A stretch of DNA of 64,000 nt. Source: Symbiodinium natans (lineage: Eukaryota > Sar > Dinophyceae > Suessiales > Symbiodiniaceae). The DNA is taken from positions 1,181,501-1,245,500 of the forward strand of contig CAJNDS010001890.1 in NCBI GenBank assembly GCA_905221605.1, written 5' to 3'. Position 1 is the first letter of the stretch. Every line of letters begins with the position of its first letter. Made by a program: the position numbers and the translations under genes. Positions 48,611 to 58,373 of this stretch are shown one piece after another. The notes beneath the pieces are model-generated. The model was not told the origin of the DNA and made no database searches. It saw only the letters and a list, made by a program, of their open reading frames with translations.

Positions 48611-50686
48611 ACACCGGAGTGCTCTCTCGACCTCTGAAAAAAAGCATACAAGAGGGAAGCCCTCAAACCCCGCAGAGCTCATGCAGACAACGAATCCCTA
48701 TACTACCCGCAGCGTATAAGGAAGAATGTGTGTTCACCCTAAACCCTAAACCCTAAACCCTAAACCCTAAACCCTAAACCCTAAACCCTAAAAAAGTGTG
48801 GGGGGATTCCTCAGCAACTAGTAGCAGCCGCCAGGAGAACACATCATACCGCCTCCGACTCCGCACATCGATGGAGATCGAGCCTCTGAGGCGGCTTCGG
48901 CTCCGCTCCCCTTTTTGGGGTTTAGGGTTTGGGGTTTGGGATTTCGGGTTTAGGGTTTAGGGTTCAGGGTTTAGGGTTTAGGGTTTAGGGTTTGGGGTTT
49001 AGGGTTTAGGGTTTAGGGTTTAGGGTTTGGGGTTGATCTTGGGTTCCAAGTGTGGGCCCTTAATTGGGGCCCCTTGATATGTAACCCTTATATACACTAT
49101 ATACATACACTACATATCATAAGGGCCCCGTACTTCGCACCCCTCCAAAAAGGGGTAAGCGGTAAGGGGCCATAAAGAGGGCCCATGGTCCCAACCTCAG
49201 AGTTATTGAGGCTCTTAGGGTTTAGAGTTTTATGATACCGCCCTCGGCGCTGATCCATCCCCCCCCCCCCCCCCCCTTCCGCACAGCACATGCCAGAAAG
49301 ATTGTGCCATGGGGGCCCACACTTGTTTGTCTTCCAAAAGCTGTGTGCATCTGCGTTGCAGGCGCACTCGTTTTCACAGGCGCATTCGTGTTCACAGCTA
49401 CTTTACACGTCGGTCATGAGCCGAAACCCGTTCTGTAATTGTGGGACTTGTGAATTGGTAGATCTATATCAAGACACACCTCTCGGGTGCCCATAGGCGA
49501 ATGTTGTGACACAAAATGCTATCTCTGGTGCACCATTTTAACAGAGAGGGGGCACGTTAAAGTCTTGCTTTGTGAGCAACAAAAAGACAAGAATGACAAT
49601 ACCTTCTCGGATAGGAAGTGCAACCAAAAGAATACCAAAAGAGCAAGGTTTAGGTGAGTTTGTTCCCGCTGCTTGCTGATCTCAGTTACGTTCGAGGTTA
49701 CTCTCAAGCCTTGGGGGTTTGCCCTAAACCCCTGACCCCAACAAAACCCCTAAACCCGATCAACCCAAACCTTAACCCTTGAGCCCGAAACCAAACCCCA
49801 AGCCCTGCACGCGTAAACCCTAAGGCCCTGAAACCCTAAACCCCTGAACCTCTAAACCCCAAAAACCCTAAACTGAAGCCCTAACACCCCTAAACCCCTG
49901 AAGCCCCTAAAGCCCCGAAACCCTGAAGCCACCTCCAAACCCCGAGCTCAGACTCTGCCAGATCACTCGTAAGCCCTAAGCTCTGAAACCCTAAACCCTA
50001 CACCCTTCGAAACCGAGACTCTGCCAGATTCATGTTCTCCGAGCTCGCACAGCCTGAGGAGGATGCAGCCGTCGAAAGCGAGGCCGGGACATGGTGTTTG
50101 AGTGTTCAGGCTTAGGGTTTAGGGAGTTGAGGGTTTAGAGGGCGAGCTTTTGAAATGAGGCTTTCCCTGGTTTTTTTTAGGCAGAGCTCTGCAATACCCT
50201 CACCTGACTCCTGGGAGCCTCTTCTTTCCAAGTTGTCTCAATTCGATGGCTGTGGTTGTGTTACCTTGCAGCAGCCCTAAACTACTATTTGCTCAAGAAC
50301 CCAAAAGGATAAAAACCAATAATCCCTATCTTACCCTTAATAAGGAAGAATATATTTCATGTTTTGGGGGTTCTTAAGCAATTAGTAGTAAAGCCTAAAG
50401 CCTAACCCTAGACCAATGGCTTCCTGTGACCTTCTTGTTACATCCTTCAGGCTGTTCTGGCTACCCGTACCCGAATCTTTAAGTCCCTGGGCAAGACAGA
50501 CCCCTACAGACTCCTCATGTGCTAGCAGCGATGTCAGGCTTTTAAGCTTAAGCTTTGCGGCCGCGGCGGCGGCTGTTTTTTGGGGGGTTCCGCCCCGATG
50601 TCCTCAAGACGATCGTCTTGTATCGTCTCGTATCCTTTGTCTGCGAGTTCAGGAGGTTAGCCGTTCCGGTTGTGAACACACCCTAA
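48611..50686 (+). CDS. Multi-exon gene with Cys-rich segment, unknown product
   Basis: Exons: 48611-48713 (ALSTSEKKHTRGKPSNPA, donor GTATAA), 48825-48919 (PGEHIIPPPTPHIDGDRA), 49287-49449 (PHLFVFQKLCASALQ to NPFCNCGTC), 49497-49647 (ECCDTKCYLWCTILTERG, then DKNDNTFSDRKCNQK), 49686-49716 (YVRGYSQALG), 50028-50093 (FMFSELAQPEEDAAVESE), 50181-50259 (SSAIPSPDSWEPLLSKL), 50451-50518 (TRTRIFKSLGKTDPYRLL) and 50553-50686 (GGFRPDVLKTIVLYRLV to AVPVVNTP, TAA). Phase holds at 48713/48825, 49449/49497, 49647/49686, 50093/50181 and 50259/50451. It fails at 48919/49287, 49716/50028 and 50518/50553, so two genes are possible (48611-48919 and 49287-50686). The join at 49449/49497 creates a cysteine cluster CNCGTCECCDTKC. 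Product not recognised. Confidence 0.5.
48714..48824. mobile_element. Family D element acting as intron with telomeric array inside
   Basis: A 111-bp intron starting GTATAAGGAAGAATGTGTG and ending GATTCCTCAGCAACTAGTAG. Its two ends match the element at 50285-50390 (TAAGGAAGAATATATTTC and GGTTCTTAAGCAATTAGTAG), but its middle is eight CCCTAAA heptamers. Phase 0 exons lie on both sides. Confidence 0.55.
49045..49190. mobile_element. Hairpin element
   Basis: GGGCCCTTAATTGGGGCCCC at the left and ATAAGGGCCCCGTACTT on the right, with an inner TAACCCTTATATA and an AT core. It sits in the intron between exons 48919 and 49287. Confidence 0.45.
50285..50390. mobile_element. Hairpin element, family D
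   Basis: ACTACTATTTGCTCAAGAACCC on the left pairs with GGGTTCTTAAGCAATTAGTAGT on the right. It lies inside the intron between exons 50181-50259 and 50451-50518 and here does not itself define the splice sites. Confidence 0.6.
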
Positions 50687-50789
50687 ACCCTAAACCCTAA
50701 ACCCTATACCCCAAACGATCTTGGAGGTTTAGGACTTGGGAGGGCTATAGAATCCAAACTGTCGAAGACCTGAACCCCGGACACCCCTG

Positions 50790-50965
50790 CTTCATAGGGT
50801 TGCGTCACTTGTAGGTTTCTTAAGGTGTTACATGAGCCCTTAATGTGAACCTTTACCTTCTTCTTAATGTGAACCTTTACCTCCTTAAAAGGGTTCTGAA
50901 CTAAGGGCCCTTGGGTTGCACAAGGCAGAAAACCATGTAACGACCCTTAGAGATCTAGGTGTGAA
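50790..50965. mobile_element. Element with family H-like internal motifs
   Basis: Contains AGGTGTTACATGAGCCC, a 26-base direct duplication (AATGTGAACCTTTACCT, twice), AAAAGGGTTCTGAACTAAGGG and a right end CCATGTAACGACCCTTA. Terminal inverted repeats TGTTACATG and CATGTAACG are recognisable. Confidence 0.45.
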
Positions 50966-51027
50966 GGTTAAGAGGTTGAGGCACTCTTGTACTTAGGCTT
51001 CAGTATTTGTGCCCTGGAGGCAGCAAT

Positions 51028-51360
51028 ATGGCGTCAATACCTGCAACTGTTGCGACCCCACCTAAATCCGCATCCCCCACCTAAACAAAGCAGAATTTAG
51101 AAGCCCTCCGAACCACGGATTCTTAAGTACTGGGCATAGCAAAAGCCCGGTGGCGGAGAAAATCGCCTCATGCAACATGCACTCCTAGATCCATGCATAC
51201 CTTCCTACCTCTATATATATATATATATGTATGTATACCACAAGGCTTCGGGTACAAATTGACAGCGCCCGATGGTTCTGGATCCGACGTATCTTGGGCT
51301 TCTGTACTTGAATTGGACACAATGGATTTATCGAATTTTTACCATATACATGAACCCTAA
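51028..51360 (+). CDS. Small gene: ATG exon and terminal exon, unknown product
   Basis: ATG at 51028 reads MASIPATVATPPKSAS. Terminal exon 51245-51360 follows ACCACAAG and reads GYKLTAPDGSGSDVSWA then SVLELDTMDLSNFYH to TAA. Between them a short exon-like frame at about 51146-51188 reads KSPVAEKIASCNMHS but ends in TAG. The first and last exons are individually convincing; their connection is not. Confidence 0.4.
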
Positions 51361-51369
51361 AACCCGAAA

Positions 51370-51535
51370 CTCTACACCCTAAACCCATGAAAAACGAAGA
51401 TAGTAATCCTAAACCGTAAACCCTACACCCGCCAGCCCACGAACAGCGAAGATGGTAGCACAAAATATATAAGGAACCCTAAACCCTAAACTCTACAACC
51501 TAAACCTACGAAAAAACGAAGACAGCAATACAAAT
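51370..51535. repeat. Three diverged tandem units
   Basis: Units carrying (C/A)GAA(A)AACGAAGATAG and TAATCCTAAACC, then CCCACGAACAGCGAAGATGG, then TACGAAAAAACGAAGACAGC, at roughly 60-70 base spacing with telomere-like CCCTAAACC between. Confidence 0.6.
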
Positions 51536-51551
51536 ACTGGCAGGCTGCTCA

Positions 51552-52486
51552 ATGGCTCGGTGCGACCCAGCTGTTCCCAGCAGCTTGTTGCCGCATGCTG
51601 GACGGGCTCACTCTGGAGCCCTAAAACCCAAGTTGGGTTTAGGGTTTAGGGTTTAGGGTTGAGGGTTGAGGGTTGAGGGTTTAGGGCTACTAAACCCCCT
51701 AAACCCGAAGCTACTAAGTCCCAAACTCATACACCCTGAGAGTAGCGCCTTGAAATAAAGCCGCCCAACCGGCTGAATCCTGTGTCAACCTTCTGTCGAG
51801 TTACAGGAGGTTCCAGGCCACTTGGAGGTTCAGGCGTAGTCAGAACCGAGGTTGTAAAGCAGGACAACTGTGTAGTTACTTCTGCTTAAAACCTGGAAGG
51901 TCTCATAATAATATCAGAACCCTACGTACGAGTCTCCATAAGCCTTCAAGCGGATGCCTAAACCCCGAACCCCCAAACCCCGAAACCCTAAACCACCCGG
52001 GTGTGGTGGCTTTTTAAGGGGTTGAGCTGGGTTCGGTGCGCAGGGTTTGGGGTTTAGGGTTTAGGGTTTAGGGTTTAGGGTTTCTTGGCGTGGCCGTTCA
52101 GGGTAACCTTAAGCCTTCGACTGATACCATCCATGGCTGTTCAGGGTAACCTTAAGCCCCAAACTGATACCATCCAATACCCTGGTACCCTAAGTCCTAA
52201 ACCCTGCACAGTGATACCCTGATAACCTAACCCCAGCACCCTGGTCCCCTAAATCCTAATTACAGTATCTTGTTGGGCTTAGGGCGACCCGGGTTTAGGG
52301 TTGAGGGTGCAGGGTCCGAACCCACAAGGTTTCGGGTTGAGGGTTCAAGGGTTTGGGTGTCGGAGTTTAGTGTGCATGCCTGCCATGAAGGGCTCGAGCC
52401 CGGTGCGCCAAGCTTTCGGCCATCGGGTGGGTGGCTTTCTCTGCAACATCGTGCAGCGAAACGCACTCAATCAACCCAAGAAGTAG
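51552..52486 (+). CDS. ATG exon and terminal exon, unknown product
   Basis: ATG at 51552 reads MARCDPAVPSSLLPHAG then RAHSGALKPKL and reaches a GTTTAG donor of a telomeric repeat. Terminal exon 52371-52486 (acceptor CGGAGTTTAG) reads MPAMKGSSPVRQAFGHRV then GGFLCNIVQRNALNQPK and TAG. A second frame of this last exon stays open to 52596 (EGLEPGAPSFRPSGGWL). Whether both exons belong to one gene is not shown. Confidence 0.38.
52095..52190. repeat. Tandem duplication of 45 bp
   Basis: GTTCAGGGTAACCTTAAGCC followed by GACTGATACCATCC occurs twice in direct succession, with a third partial GATACCCTG-type copy. Confidence 0.8.
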
Positions 52487-52604
52487 CCTTGATTTCTAAA
52501 CCTGTCACTCAAAAACCTCTCGAGATCCACAGCGTTCAGGCCCACAGCTTTTGGTGTTCAGGGCTTAAAGGGTTTACAGTGTTTACAGGGTTTTAGGGTT
52601 TAGG

Positions 52605-52840
52605 GCCAAGATGATGCGGAAGGCCGGAGAATTCGGTTCGCGAGGTGTAGGGCTTCGGGTCGCGCCATGGCATCCCTTCTGCGGCTGGCTGTGCGGCTCA
52701 GCATCAGGTCACATGGGGTGGAGGAGTGAGGGGCCCTTCCAGCTACAAGAATACAAAGCATACATACATTCAACCGTCTAAAACTAGTCATATAACAATA
52801 TAGCAAGATACTAAGGCGCAAGAAAATATGCCCTTGCAAG
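52605..52840. other. Stretch open on both strands, not assigned
   Basis: On the + strand, frames from ATG 52610 (RKAGEFGSRGVGLRVAP) and ATG 52664 (MASLLRLAVRLSIRSHG, end TGA) are open. On the - strand an ATG-started frame covers 52839-52600. I cannot choose and record it as undecided. Confidence 0.25.
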
Positions 52841-53074
52841 CCCGACGGTCGCCTTTTTGAGAGAGCGGTCGAGGTAGGTCCATATCCCGGCGTGGGTTTC
52901 CTGTGAATGTTAACCTGCAGCTATACCCCCAAAGGCCCTTAGGGTTTAGGGTTTTGGGGGGGGGGGGGGTATTTAACAAAAGCGAATCCAAGAGTGCAAG
53001 AGCTGCAATTTTGGGTTGAGAGTGGGCTTAGGGTGCTTCTTTATGGGCTCAGTCACCACGGAGATGTAAGCTTG

Positions 53075-53300
53075 TGCCCCTACGCAGTCCGGCTCTCGTA
53101 TTGGTCCTATGTCGTACCTGTTTGGGCTAGTACACCCTAAGCCCTAAACCCTAGAAGTCCCAAGATGCTACGCTTCTAGCCCCCTAAACCCTACACCCCT
53201 AAACCCTACACCCTAAACCCTACACCCTAAACCCTACACCCCTAAACCCTACACCCTAAACCCTACACCCTAAACCTGCCTTTGATGATTCCCCAACAAA
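53075..53300. other. Small exon candidate then CCCTACA/CCCTAAA alternation
   Basis: 53087-53128 after CCCTACGCAG reads SGSRIGPMSYLFGL before a GTACAC donor. 53185-53275 alternates CCCTAAA and CCCTACA in a 14-base higher-order unit, a different kind of derived array. Confidence 0.4.
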
Positions 53301-53554
53301 GTTACTTGCATTCGAGCCGGCCGGTGGAGCATCTCAGCTCCCCAGCTCCCGGAGTTCCTCTTTGGGCTGCTTCTAGGGGTACTTGAGTATTCTACCCCCC
53401 AACAGGTATTGCACATAGGAGCCCTTAGGGTTTAGGGTTTAGGGTTTAGGGTTTAGGGTTTAGGGTTTAGGGTTTAGGGTTTAGGGTTTAGGGTTTAGGG
53501 TTTAGGGTTTGGGGTGTAGTTGAATTGGATTCTAACTCCAGCCGAGTCCTCAAG

Positions 53555-53626
53555 GAAACTCCCAGCTCCAGGGTATGCTTCACAAGTCCCGAATTTCAGA
53601 AAGTCTCCCAAGCCTCTGAAACCTAG
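53555..53626 (+). CDS. Terminal exon, unknown product
   Basis: After CCTCAAG the frame reads ETPSSRVCFTSPEFQKV then SQASET and TAG. Phase 0 start. The next 190 bases have no supported exon. Confidence 0.33.
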   Translation, partial: ETPSSRVCFTSPEFQKVSQASET

Positions 53627-53921
53627 ACCCTGCCCTATGGAACCAAGGCCAACACTGCTATGGTCAAACTGCTTCCCTTCTCAACTCCACCCCCACTAGC
53701 CGATCTACCAACGGAATCCATACATTCCCTCTAATATGATGGTGAGATAGCAAAAGCTACCCAATACACATGCTTCCCAATACCCGTTCTGATTAAGTTG
53801 GCCCTGGGGCCTTGTCTTGACCCCTTTCAGAGCCAGGTTTGACGGTTATTAGGGGGGATTAGGGCTCAGGTTTAGGGTTTAGGGTGTAGGGCCTAGGGTG
53901 TATGATGTAGGGTTTAATGAG

Positions 53922-54089
53922 CCTCAGCCCGGAATCTTCAACCGCAACCCCCAGCCGCGTGGTCAGGGGTGCGGGCAGCAACGCGTGGGCGCCACCCCCT
54001 TCTCTGGAGCCCTGCTTGGTTTCCAGTCCGTGGTTCCCCATAATAGTTGCCTAAAGAACTCTGTGCCTCAGAGTATCCCTAAACCCTAA
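53922..54089 (+). CDS. Exon ending in degenerate telomeric repeat
   Basis: After TTTAATGAG one frame reads PGIFNRNPQPRGQGCGQQ then GATPFSGALLGFQSVV and stops in CCCTAAA. Another is open to TAA at about 54051 (SSTATPSRVVRGAGSN). The - strand is also open here. Unknown product. Confidence 0.3.
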   Translation, partial: PQPGIFNRNPQPRGQGCGQQRVGATPFSGALLGFQSVVPHNSCLKNSVPQSIPKP

Positions 54090-54451
54090 ACCCGAGAAAC
54101 AAAAGCAAGAGCACTCGGGGCTTGCGATTCGACTTCATTGGTAGGGTTCAAGGTTCTGGGTTTGGGGCGTTACGGAGGGACAGGGAGAGCAAAGTGTGAC
54201 TGCCTTCATGGCTGAAAGCACAAGACCGACCCCCCTCACAACCCTGAACCCTAAACCCGAAACCCCAAACCCTGAACCCTAAACCCCCAAGCCGTCCTTT
54301 TCAACCCCACCGCGTGCCCAAAAGTCCTTCCCTGGTTGCCGCCTTTTCATTCGGTTTGGTGTTTCGGGTTCAGGGCTTCTTTGGTAGGTTCAGGATTTAG
54401 GGTTGAGGGTTTGGGTTTATTAGGGTCCAGGATTAGGGTTTAGCATTTAGC

Positions 54452-54610
54452 GTTTAGCGTTTAGCGTTTAGCGTTTAGGGTTTAGGGTTTAGGGTTTAGG
54501 GTTTAGGGTTTGGGTTTAGAGTTTAGAGTTTAGGGTTTAGGGTTTAGGGTTTAGGGTTTAGGTTTAGGGTTTAGGGTTTAGGGTTTAGGGTTTAGGGTTT
54601 AGGGTTTAGC
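54452..54610 (+). repeat. Telomeric array with variant blocks
   Basis: Five TTTAGCG units, then TTTAGGG, TTTGGG/TTTAGAG, and again TTTAGGG. Variants occur in blocks. Confidence 0.9.
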
Positions 54611-54672
54611 GTTTAGGGTTTAAGGGTAGACTGCGGATGATGTTCCCTAAATCCCATGTCCTAAGCCCTAAG

Positions 54673-54733
54673 CTGGCGGCCTGACAAGGAGCCCGCCCTT
54701 GTGGGATGCGGATCGCAACAACAACAGCCATGA
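54673..54733 (+). CDS. Short terminal exon
   Basis: WRPDKEPALVGCGSQQQQP and TGA after CCCTAAG; one base leads in. The acceptor is part of a telomere-like CCCTAAG unit. Low evidence because of size. Confidence 0.28.
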
Positions 54734-54880
54734 CCTTACATAGGGTTTAGGGTTTAGGGTTGAGGGTTTAGGGTTTAGGGTTTAGGGTTTAGGGTTCCAA
54801 AGAGGCTTCCTGGAAGGTAGAAGGGCGGGGTTTGGGGGGGGGGGGTTGGGGCTTAGGGCTGAGGCTGGCTGTTCAACTCG

Positions 54881-55180
54881 AGGCTCTTTTTGACTATCGG
54901 AGTCCCTGTCATAGGGAAGCTATTCCCGGATCTAAACCTTGGCCGCTCAGAAGTCTACGCCTGGGTTCGGCTTTTTCCGAGGCCGAACCCTCCCAAGGGT
55001 GCGTCGATATTCTCAGCGCTTGCCGAGCTTCAAGAGGAACGAAATACGCCAACAAAACAACATAGAGAGCCTTCAGGTAATGGTTTTTACCTCGGCAGCT
55101 CAGGGTTTGAATGCCTTGAAGCCACCAAGTCCCTGAAGTTGGAAAGGAAGAGGTTCAGAAGCCCGGACGTCAAAGTATGA
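54881..55180 (+). CDS. Terminal exon(s), unknown product
   Basis: A frame reading IGKLFPDLNLGRSEVYAW, then ASIFSALAELQEERNTP and GFECLEATKSLKLERK, runs to TGA at 55178. A canonical donor GTAATG at 55077 and acceptor CAGCTCAG at 55103 would remove 27 bases in frame, which is too short for a normal intron. In the first half a different frame (QLEALFDYRSPCHREA) is open too. Confidence 0.4.
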   Translation, partial: RLFLTIGVPVIGKLFPDLNLGRSEVYAWVRLFPRPNPPKGASIFSALAELQEERNTPTKQHREPSGNGFYLGSSGFECLEATKSLKLERKRFRSPDVKV

Positions 55181-55329
55181 GATGTCTCTTCAGCAAGCAC
55201 CTGACCTACTCAGAAGGTTTAATGTGTGTATCTAGAGACTTGCCACGGTGGTTTCTTGTCATGAGCATGAACCCTAAACCCTGTACATGAGGCACATCTT
55301 CTTAGCCACGGAGCTTGCTTTCAGAAGGC

Positions 55330-55420
55330 CGCTGCCTCGGCATCGGCTTGTTTAGGGGGGGGGAAGGGCTGGGGAGGAGCTCAAACCATCTCCAGCTAAA
55401 GGGCACCTGTCCCCTTCAGT
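55330..55420 (+). CDS. Possible terminal exon
   Basis: After GCTTTCAG the frame reads KAAASASACLGGGKGWGG then AQTISS and TAA, crossing a G9 run. Protein-like only in part. Confidence 0.22.
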
Positions 55421-55576
55421 TAAGGAATGCACCTGCTTAAATTCCTCAAGTTTGGGGGTGTACTGTAGCCTACTTACCCAAAAAAACAAACGCCTATTAA
55501 CCTTTTCTAAGCCGCCTACGCACTACACCCTTCACCCCAAACTCCCATACTCTAACACCTAAACACTAAACCCACC

Positions 55577-56192
55577 CACGAACCTCCAAGTAAGTCCTGA
55601 ACCACCACCTGATCCAGATACGCTCCTGCATTTAAAAATCATTTTCAAACCTACAAGTCGCCAAACATCGGCTAGCGGACCGCGAACAGCCCCTAAGCTG
55701 CTCTTCATACTAAGCACTTTCAGTGGTGATCCCCCTCCCCCCCTCCAGCTGAAGCAGCTTGCATTCCATGCGCTTTTTGTTCTCAGACATCCATATATAG
55801 TGTGTGTTTGGGGGGGGGGGGCCCGAAACCTTGAAACGAGAGTCCTTGCGCTAGTTCCTTTTGAGGTACTCCCTGTCGTCACATATTTTCCCAGTAAGGG
55901 CTTTGAAAGTATACACACGGTAAACAGTATCACAGCTCAGCCTGTAGGGGTCCAGGGGTTTGGGGGGGGGGGGGCGGGTTGGGGTTTGAAGGGGGGAGTG
56001 GGGAGGGGGGTGGGAATGTCTCAACCCCGAACCCGAAACCCAAAACCACAAATCCTCAACCTTAAGGGATTAGGGTTTTCGATTTCGGAGCAGTGGGGTT
56101 GTTCTGGGGCATGCTCATCCCAAGCTCCTGCGAGGGCTTTGGCTGCTCAGCGCCAGGGCCTTGCGGAAGCGCCCAGCACGCAGTTAAGCTGA
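55577..56192 (+). CDS. Longest open frame of the window outside low-complexity DNA
   Basis: After AACCTCCAAG (a family C hairpin end) about 205 codons are open to TGA at 56190. The N-terminal half reads PDTLLHLKIIFKPTSRQ, LLFILSTFSGDPPPPLQL and KQLAFHALFVLRHPYI. The middle reads LALVPFEVLPVVTYFPS, then a glycine-rich stretch coded by G runs, then ACSSQAPARALAAQRQG. GTGTGT at 55800 and GTAAAC at 55920 could be donors. Runs of 12 G (55810-55821) and 12 G (55962-55973) lie in the frame, so it depends on their exact length. The - strand is open over 55559-55933 as well. No family recognised. Confidence 0.42.
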
Positions 56193-56318
56193 GAGTTCAT
56201 GTTGTAGGGTTAAGGGTTTTAGGGTTTAAGGTTTAGGGTTTCGGGTTTAGGGTTTCGCATTTAGGGTTTAGGGTTTCGGGTGTGGGGTTTCGGGTTTAGG
56301 GCCGAGTTTTGACCGAAG

Positions 56319-56383
56319 CTGCTTGACCGATTTTGTTTTGTTGGAACTGGAGCCCGACATCCCGCGTCCGGGATGGGAGGGGG
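56319..56383 (+). CDS. Single exon of an unassigned gene
   Basis: After TTGACCGAAG the frame reads LLDRFCFVGTGARHPAS before a GTTGCG donor. Phase 0 start, two bases over at the end. Flanked by degenerate repeats upstream and a long telomeric array downstream. Confidence 0.33.
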
Positions 56384-56395
56384 GTTGCGATTGGG

Positions 56396-56512
56396 GTTTA
56401 GGGTTTAGGGGTAGGGTTTAGGGTTTAGGGTTTAGGGTTTAGGGTTTAGGGTTTAGGGTTTAGGGTTTAGGGTTTAGGGTTTAGGGTTTAGGGTTTAGGG
56501 TTTAGGGTTTGG
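56396..56512 (+). repeat. Interstitial telomeric array
   Basis: Sixteen TTTAGGG units with one TTTAGGGG variant at the left end. Confidence 0.9.
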
Positions 56513-56573
56513 GAAAGTTTAGGGTTGAGGGGGGCGGGGGAAGTGGAGGGCTTGACGGGGCTCGAAAGGTTTC

Positions 56574-58003
56574 ATGGAACTGGCTGGAGGGGGTAGGGTT
56601 GGGCTGAAATTGTTGTCCCAAACTGTGGGTTTTCTTTGTGGAGGCGAGTGGGGAAGGGTATTTCGGTTTTGTTGGAGGGCTCTTGAGAGTTTAATGTTCA
56701 TGAGCCTCAGCCAGTTTATTAGCGGCATCGTCTCTATACTCCCCCAAAAAGTAAACCAAACAAAAACCCATTGCAGATTTTCCCGTTTAGGCTTTGAGTC
56801 TAAAGGTAAGTGAAGCTCCTAAATCCTTTGACATTCCAAGCGTTAGGTTTAGAACTTCGGCTTTGGGTTTTTAGGGTCGCGTTTGGTGCCTGAACCTGGG
56901 CAAGGCTCCCTAGGTACCTACCCCCCATGAACCCCCCTCCCTTAAGAACCCTATAATGAGGCCGCCATTGCAGCTGGCAAAGCGATGGAGGCGGCTTGCT
57001 TGCCTTTCGTGGCGCGCCTCTCCAGGTTACACGTTCGGAGGCTTCGATACTTAAGCTACGGAACCTTACACCGTTTACTCTAACCCCAAGCCTGAAAGCC
57101 TTCAGCCCCTACCCAGAAGCTGCATTCCTAGCTACAATGCTTGAACCGTATAGCTCGGACCCCCTGAACCCCCTTGACCCCCCAATGCAAATATGTCGGG
57201 ACTGGGTAACTATATCACATAAAGTATGTTGTGGACTTTTGGTGTGTGTGTGTGTGTGTGTGTCGCTTTTGGAAAAGATAGTCTCGAAAAAACGGCATTT
57301 CGATCGGGAGTGTTTCAGAAGCCCTGAGCCCTACAGCAAAAAGCATAAACCCCAAGCCCAAAAGCCCACAAGCCCTACACCTTGCGCCAGAGGGTGAAGT
57401 TGTGGGCTTGAGGTACCCGGAGCCGTACAGTACGCCAAGCCCTAAACCATAAACTTTCAACCCAAATCCTAAGCTCCCAAACCCTCATTCCTCAACCCTC
57501 AACCCTCAACTCTCAACCCTAAACCCTAAACCCTAAACCCTAAACTTTCCAGGCCGCCTCGGAAGTCTTCGGAGTCTGGATTCTGAATCGGCAGAAGAGG
57601 CGACGTCGTGGACGTCTCTTTTGCAGATTTAGGGGTCTAGGGTTTAGGGTTTAGGGTTTAGGGTTTAGGGTTTAGGGTTTAGGGTTTAGGGTTTAGGGTT
57701 TAGGGTCCAAGGGTTGCGGGTTCTCAAAAAGGCGATGGGCTGTAAACGGTAGGAAGGCTCTTATTGGTTTGGGTGTTGTGTACCTTAGTGCCTTTAAAAG
57801 AACTGGTAAGGTTTTGGACGTAGGGTTGAAGAGAGTTTGATGGGAGTTGAGGGCTGCAGTGGCTTGAGTTTTCGGATGATTCAGGGCTTAAGCTAAGCCC
57901 GAAACCCTTTCCGCTGAACCTTATCAACCTCGAACCCCCTCCCTCAGATGTCAATCTGCTGCTCCAGTGCTTGTGGCTCCTTTCTCTTGACTCCAAGCTT
58001 TGA
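56574..58003 (+). CDS. Four-exon gene MELAGGGRVG..., unknown product
   Basis: Start exon 56574-56805: ATG, MELAGGGRVGLKLLSQTVGF, later FMSLSQFISGIVSILPQ, canonical donor GTAAGT. Exon 56974-57205 (acceptor CCGCCATTGCAG, donor GTAACT): GAPLQVTRSEASILKLRN then YPEAAFLATMLEPYSSD. Exon 57553-about 57634 (acceptor ACTTTCCAG): AASEVFGVWILNRQKRRR. Terminal exon 57860-58003 (acceptor GGGCTGCAG): WLEFSDDSGLKLSPKPF then LNLINLEPPPSDVNLLL and SLDSKL, TGA. Phase fits for 57205/57553. The first junction needs either a small extra exon or the alternative frame GKAMEAACLPFVARLS. The third exon end is chosen among several GT. A GT microsatellite lies in the second intron. No domain recognised. Confidence 0.55.
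57639..57705 (+). repeat. Interstitial telomeric array
   Basis: About ten TTTAGGG units in the last intron of the gene above. Confidence 0.9.
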
Positions 58004-58137
58004 GTCACGTGACAGTGTTTCGGGTTGGTTTAGGGTTTGGGATTTGCTGGGGTTAGAGTTAACTGTAGAGCCCAAGCTTAATGTAGGCACGGAACTCAAG
58101 CCAAGCCGAAATCTGGCATCATCCAGCACCGTCGTGG

Positions 58138-58200
58138 TTAGGGCATGGTGATGTAGGGTCTGGGATCAATAGAGGGGTCGAACCATTACGACTAGTATTT
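58138..58200 (+). other. tRNA-like relic
   Basis: GTCGT and ACGAC, 62 bases end to end, pair. GTGGTTAGGGCATGG recalls a D arm and GGGGTCGAACC recalls a T arm (B box). Total length is too short for a tRNA and the anticodon stem is not formed. Confidence 0.25.
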
Positions 58201-58299
58201 CCGCATAATTTGCCCCTTGATAAGTCACCCCCCCAAAAAACCCTATTCTAATTAGGAAGGCCCCCCTAGTTTAGGCACCCTAAACCCTGAACCTAAACC

Positions 58300-58338
<39 letters not shown>

Positions 58339-58373
58339 ACCCTAAACCCTAAACCCTAAACCGTTTTGTGCAG

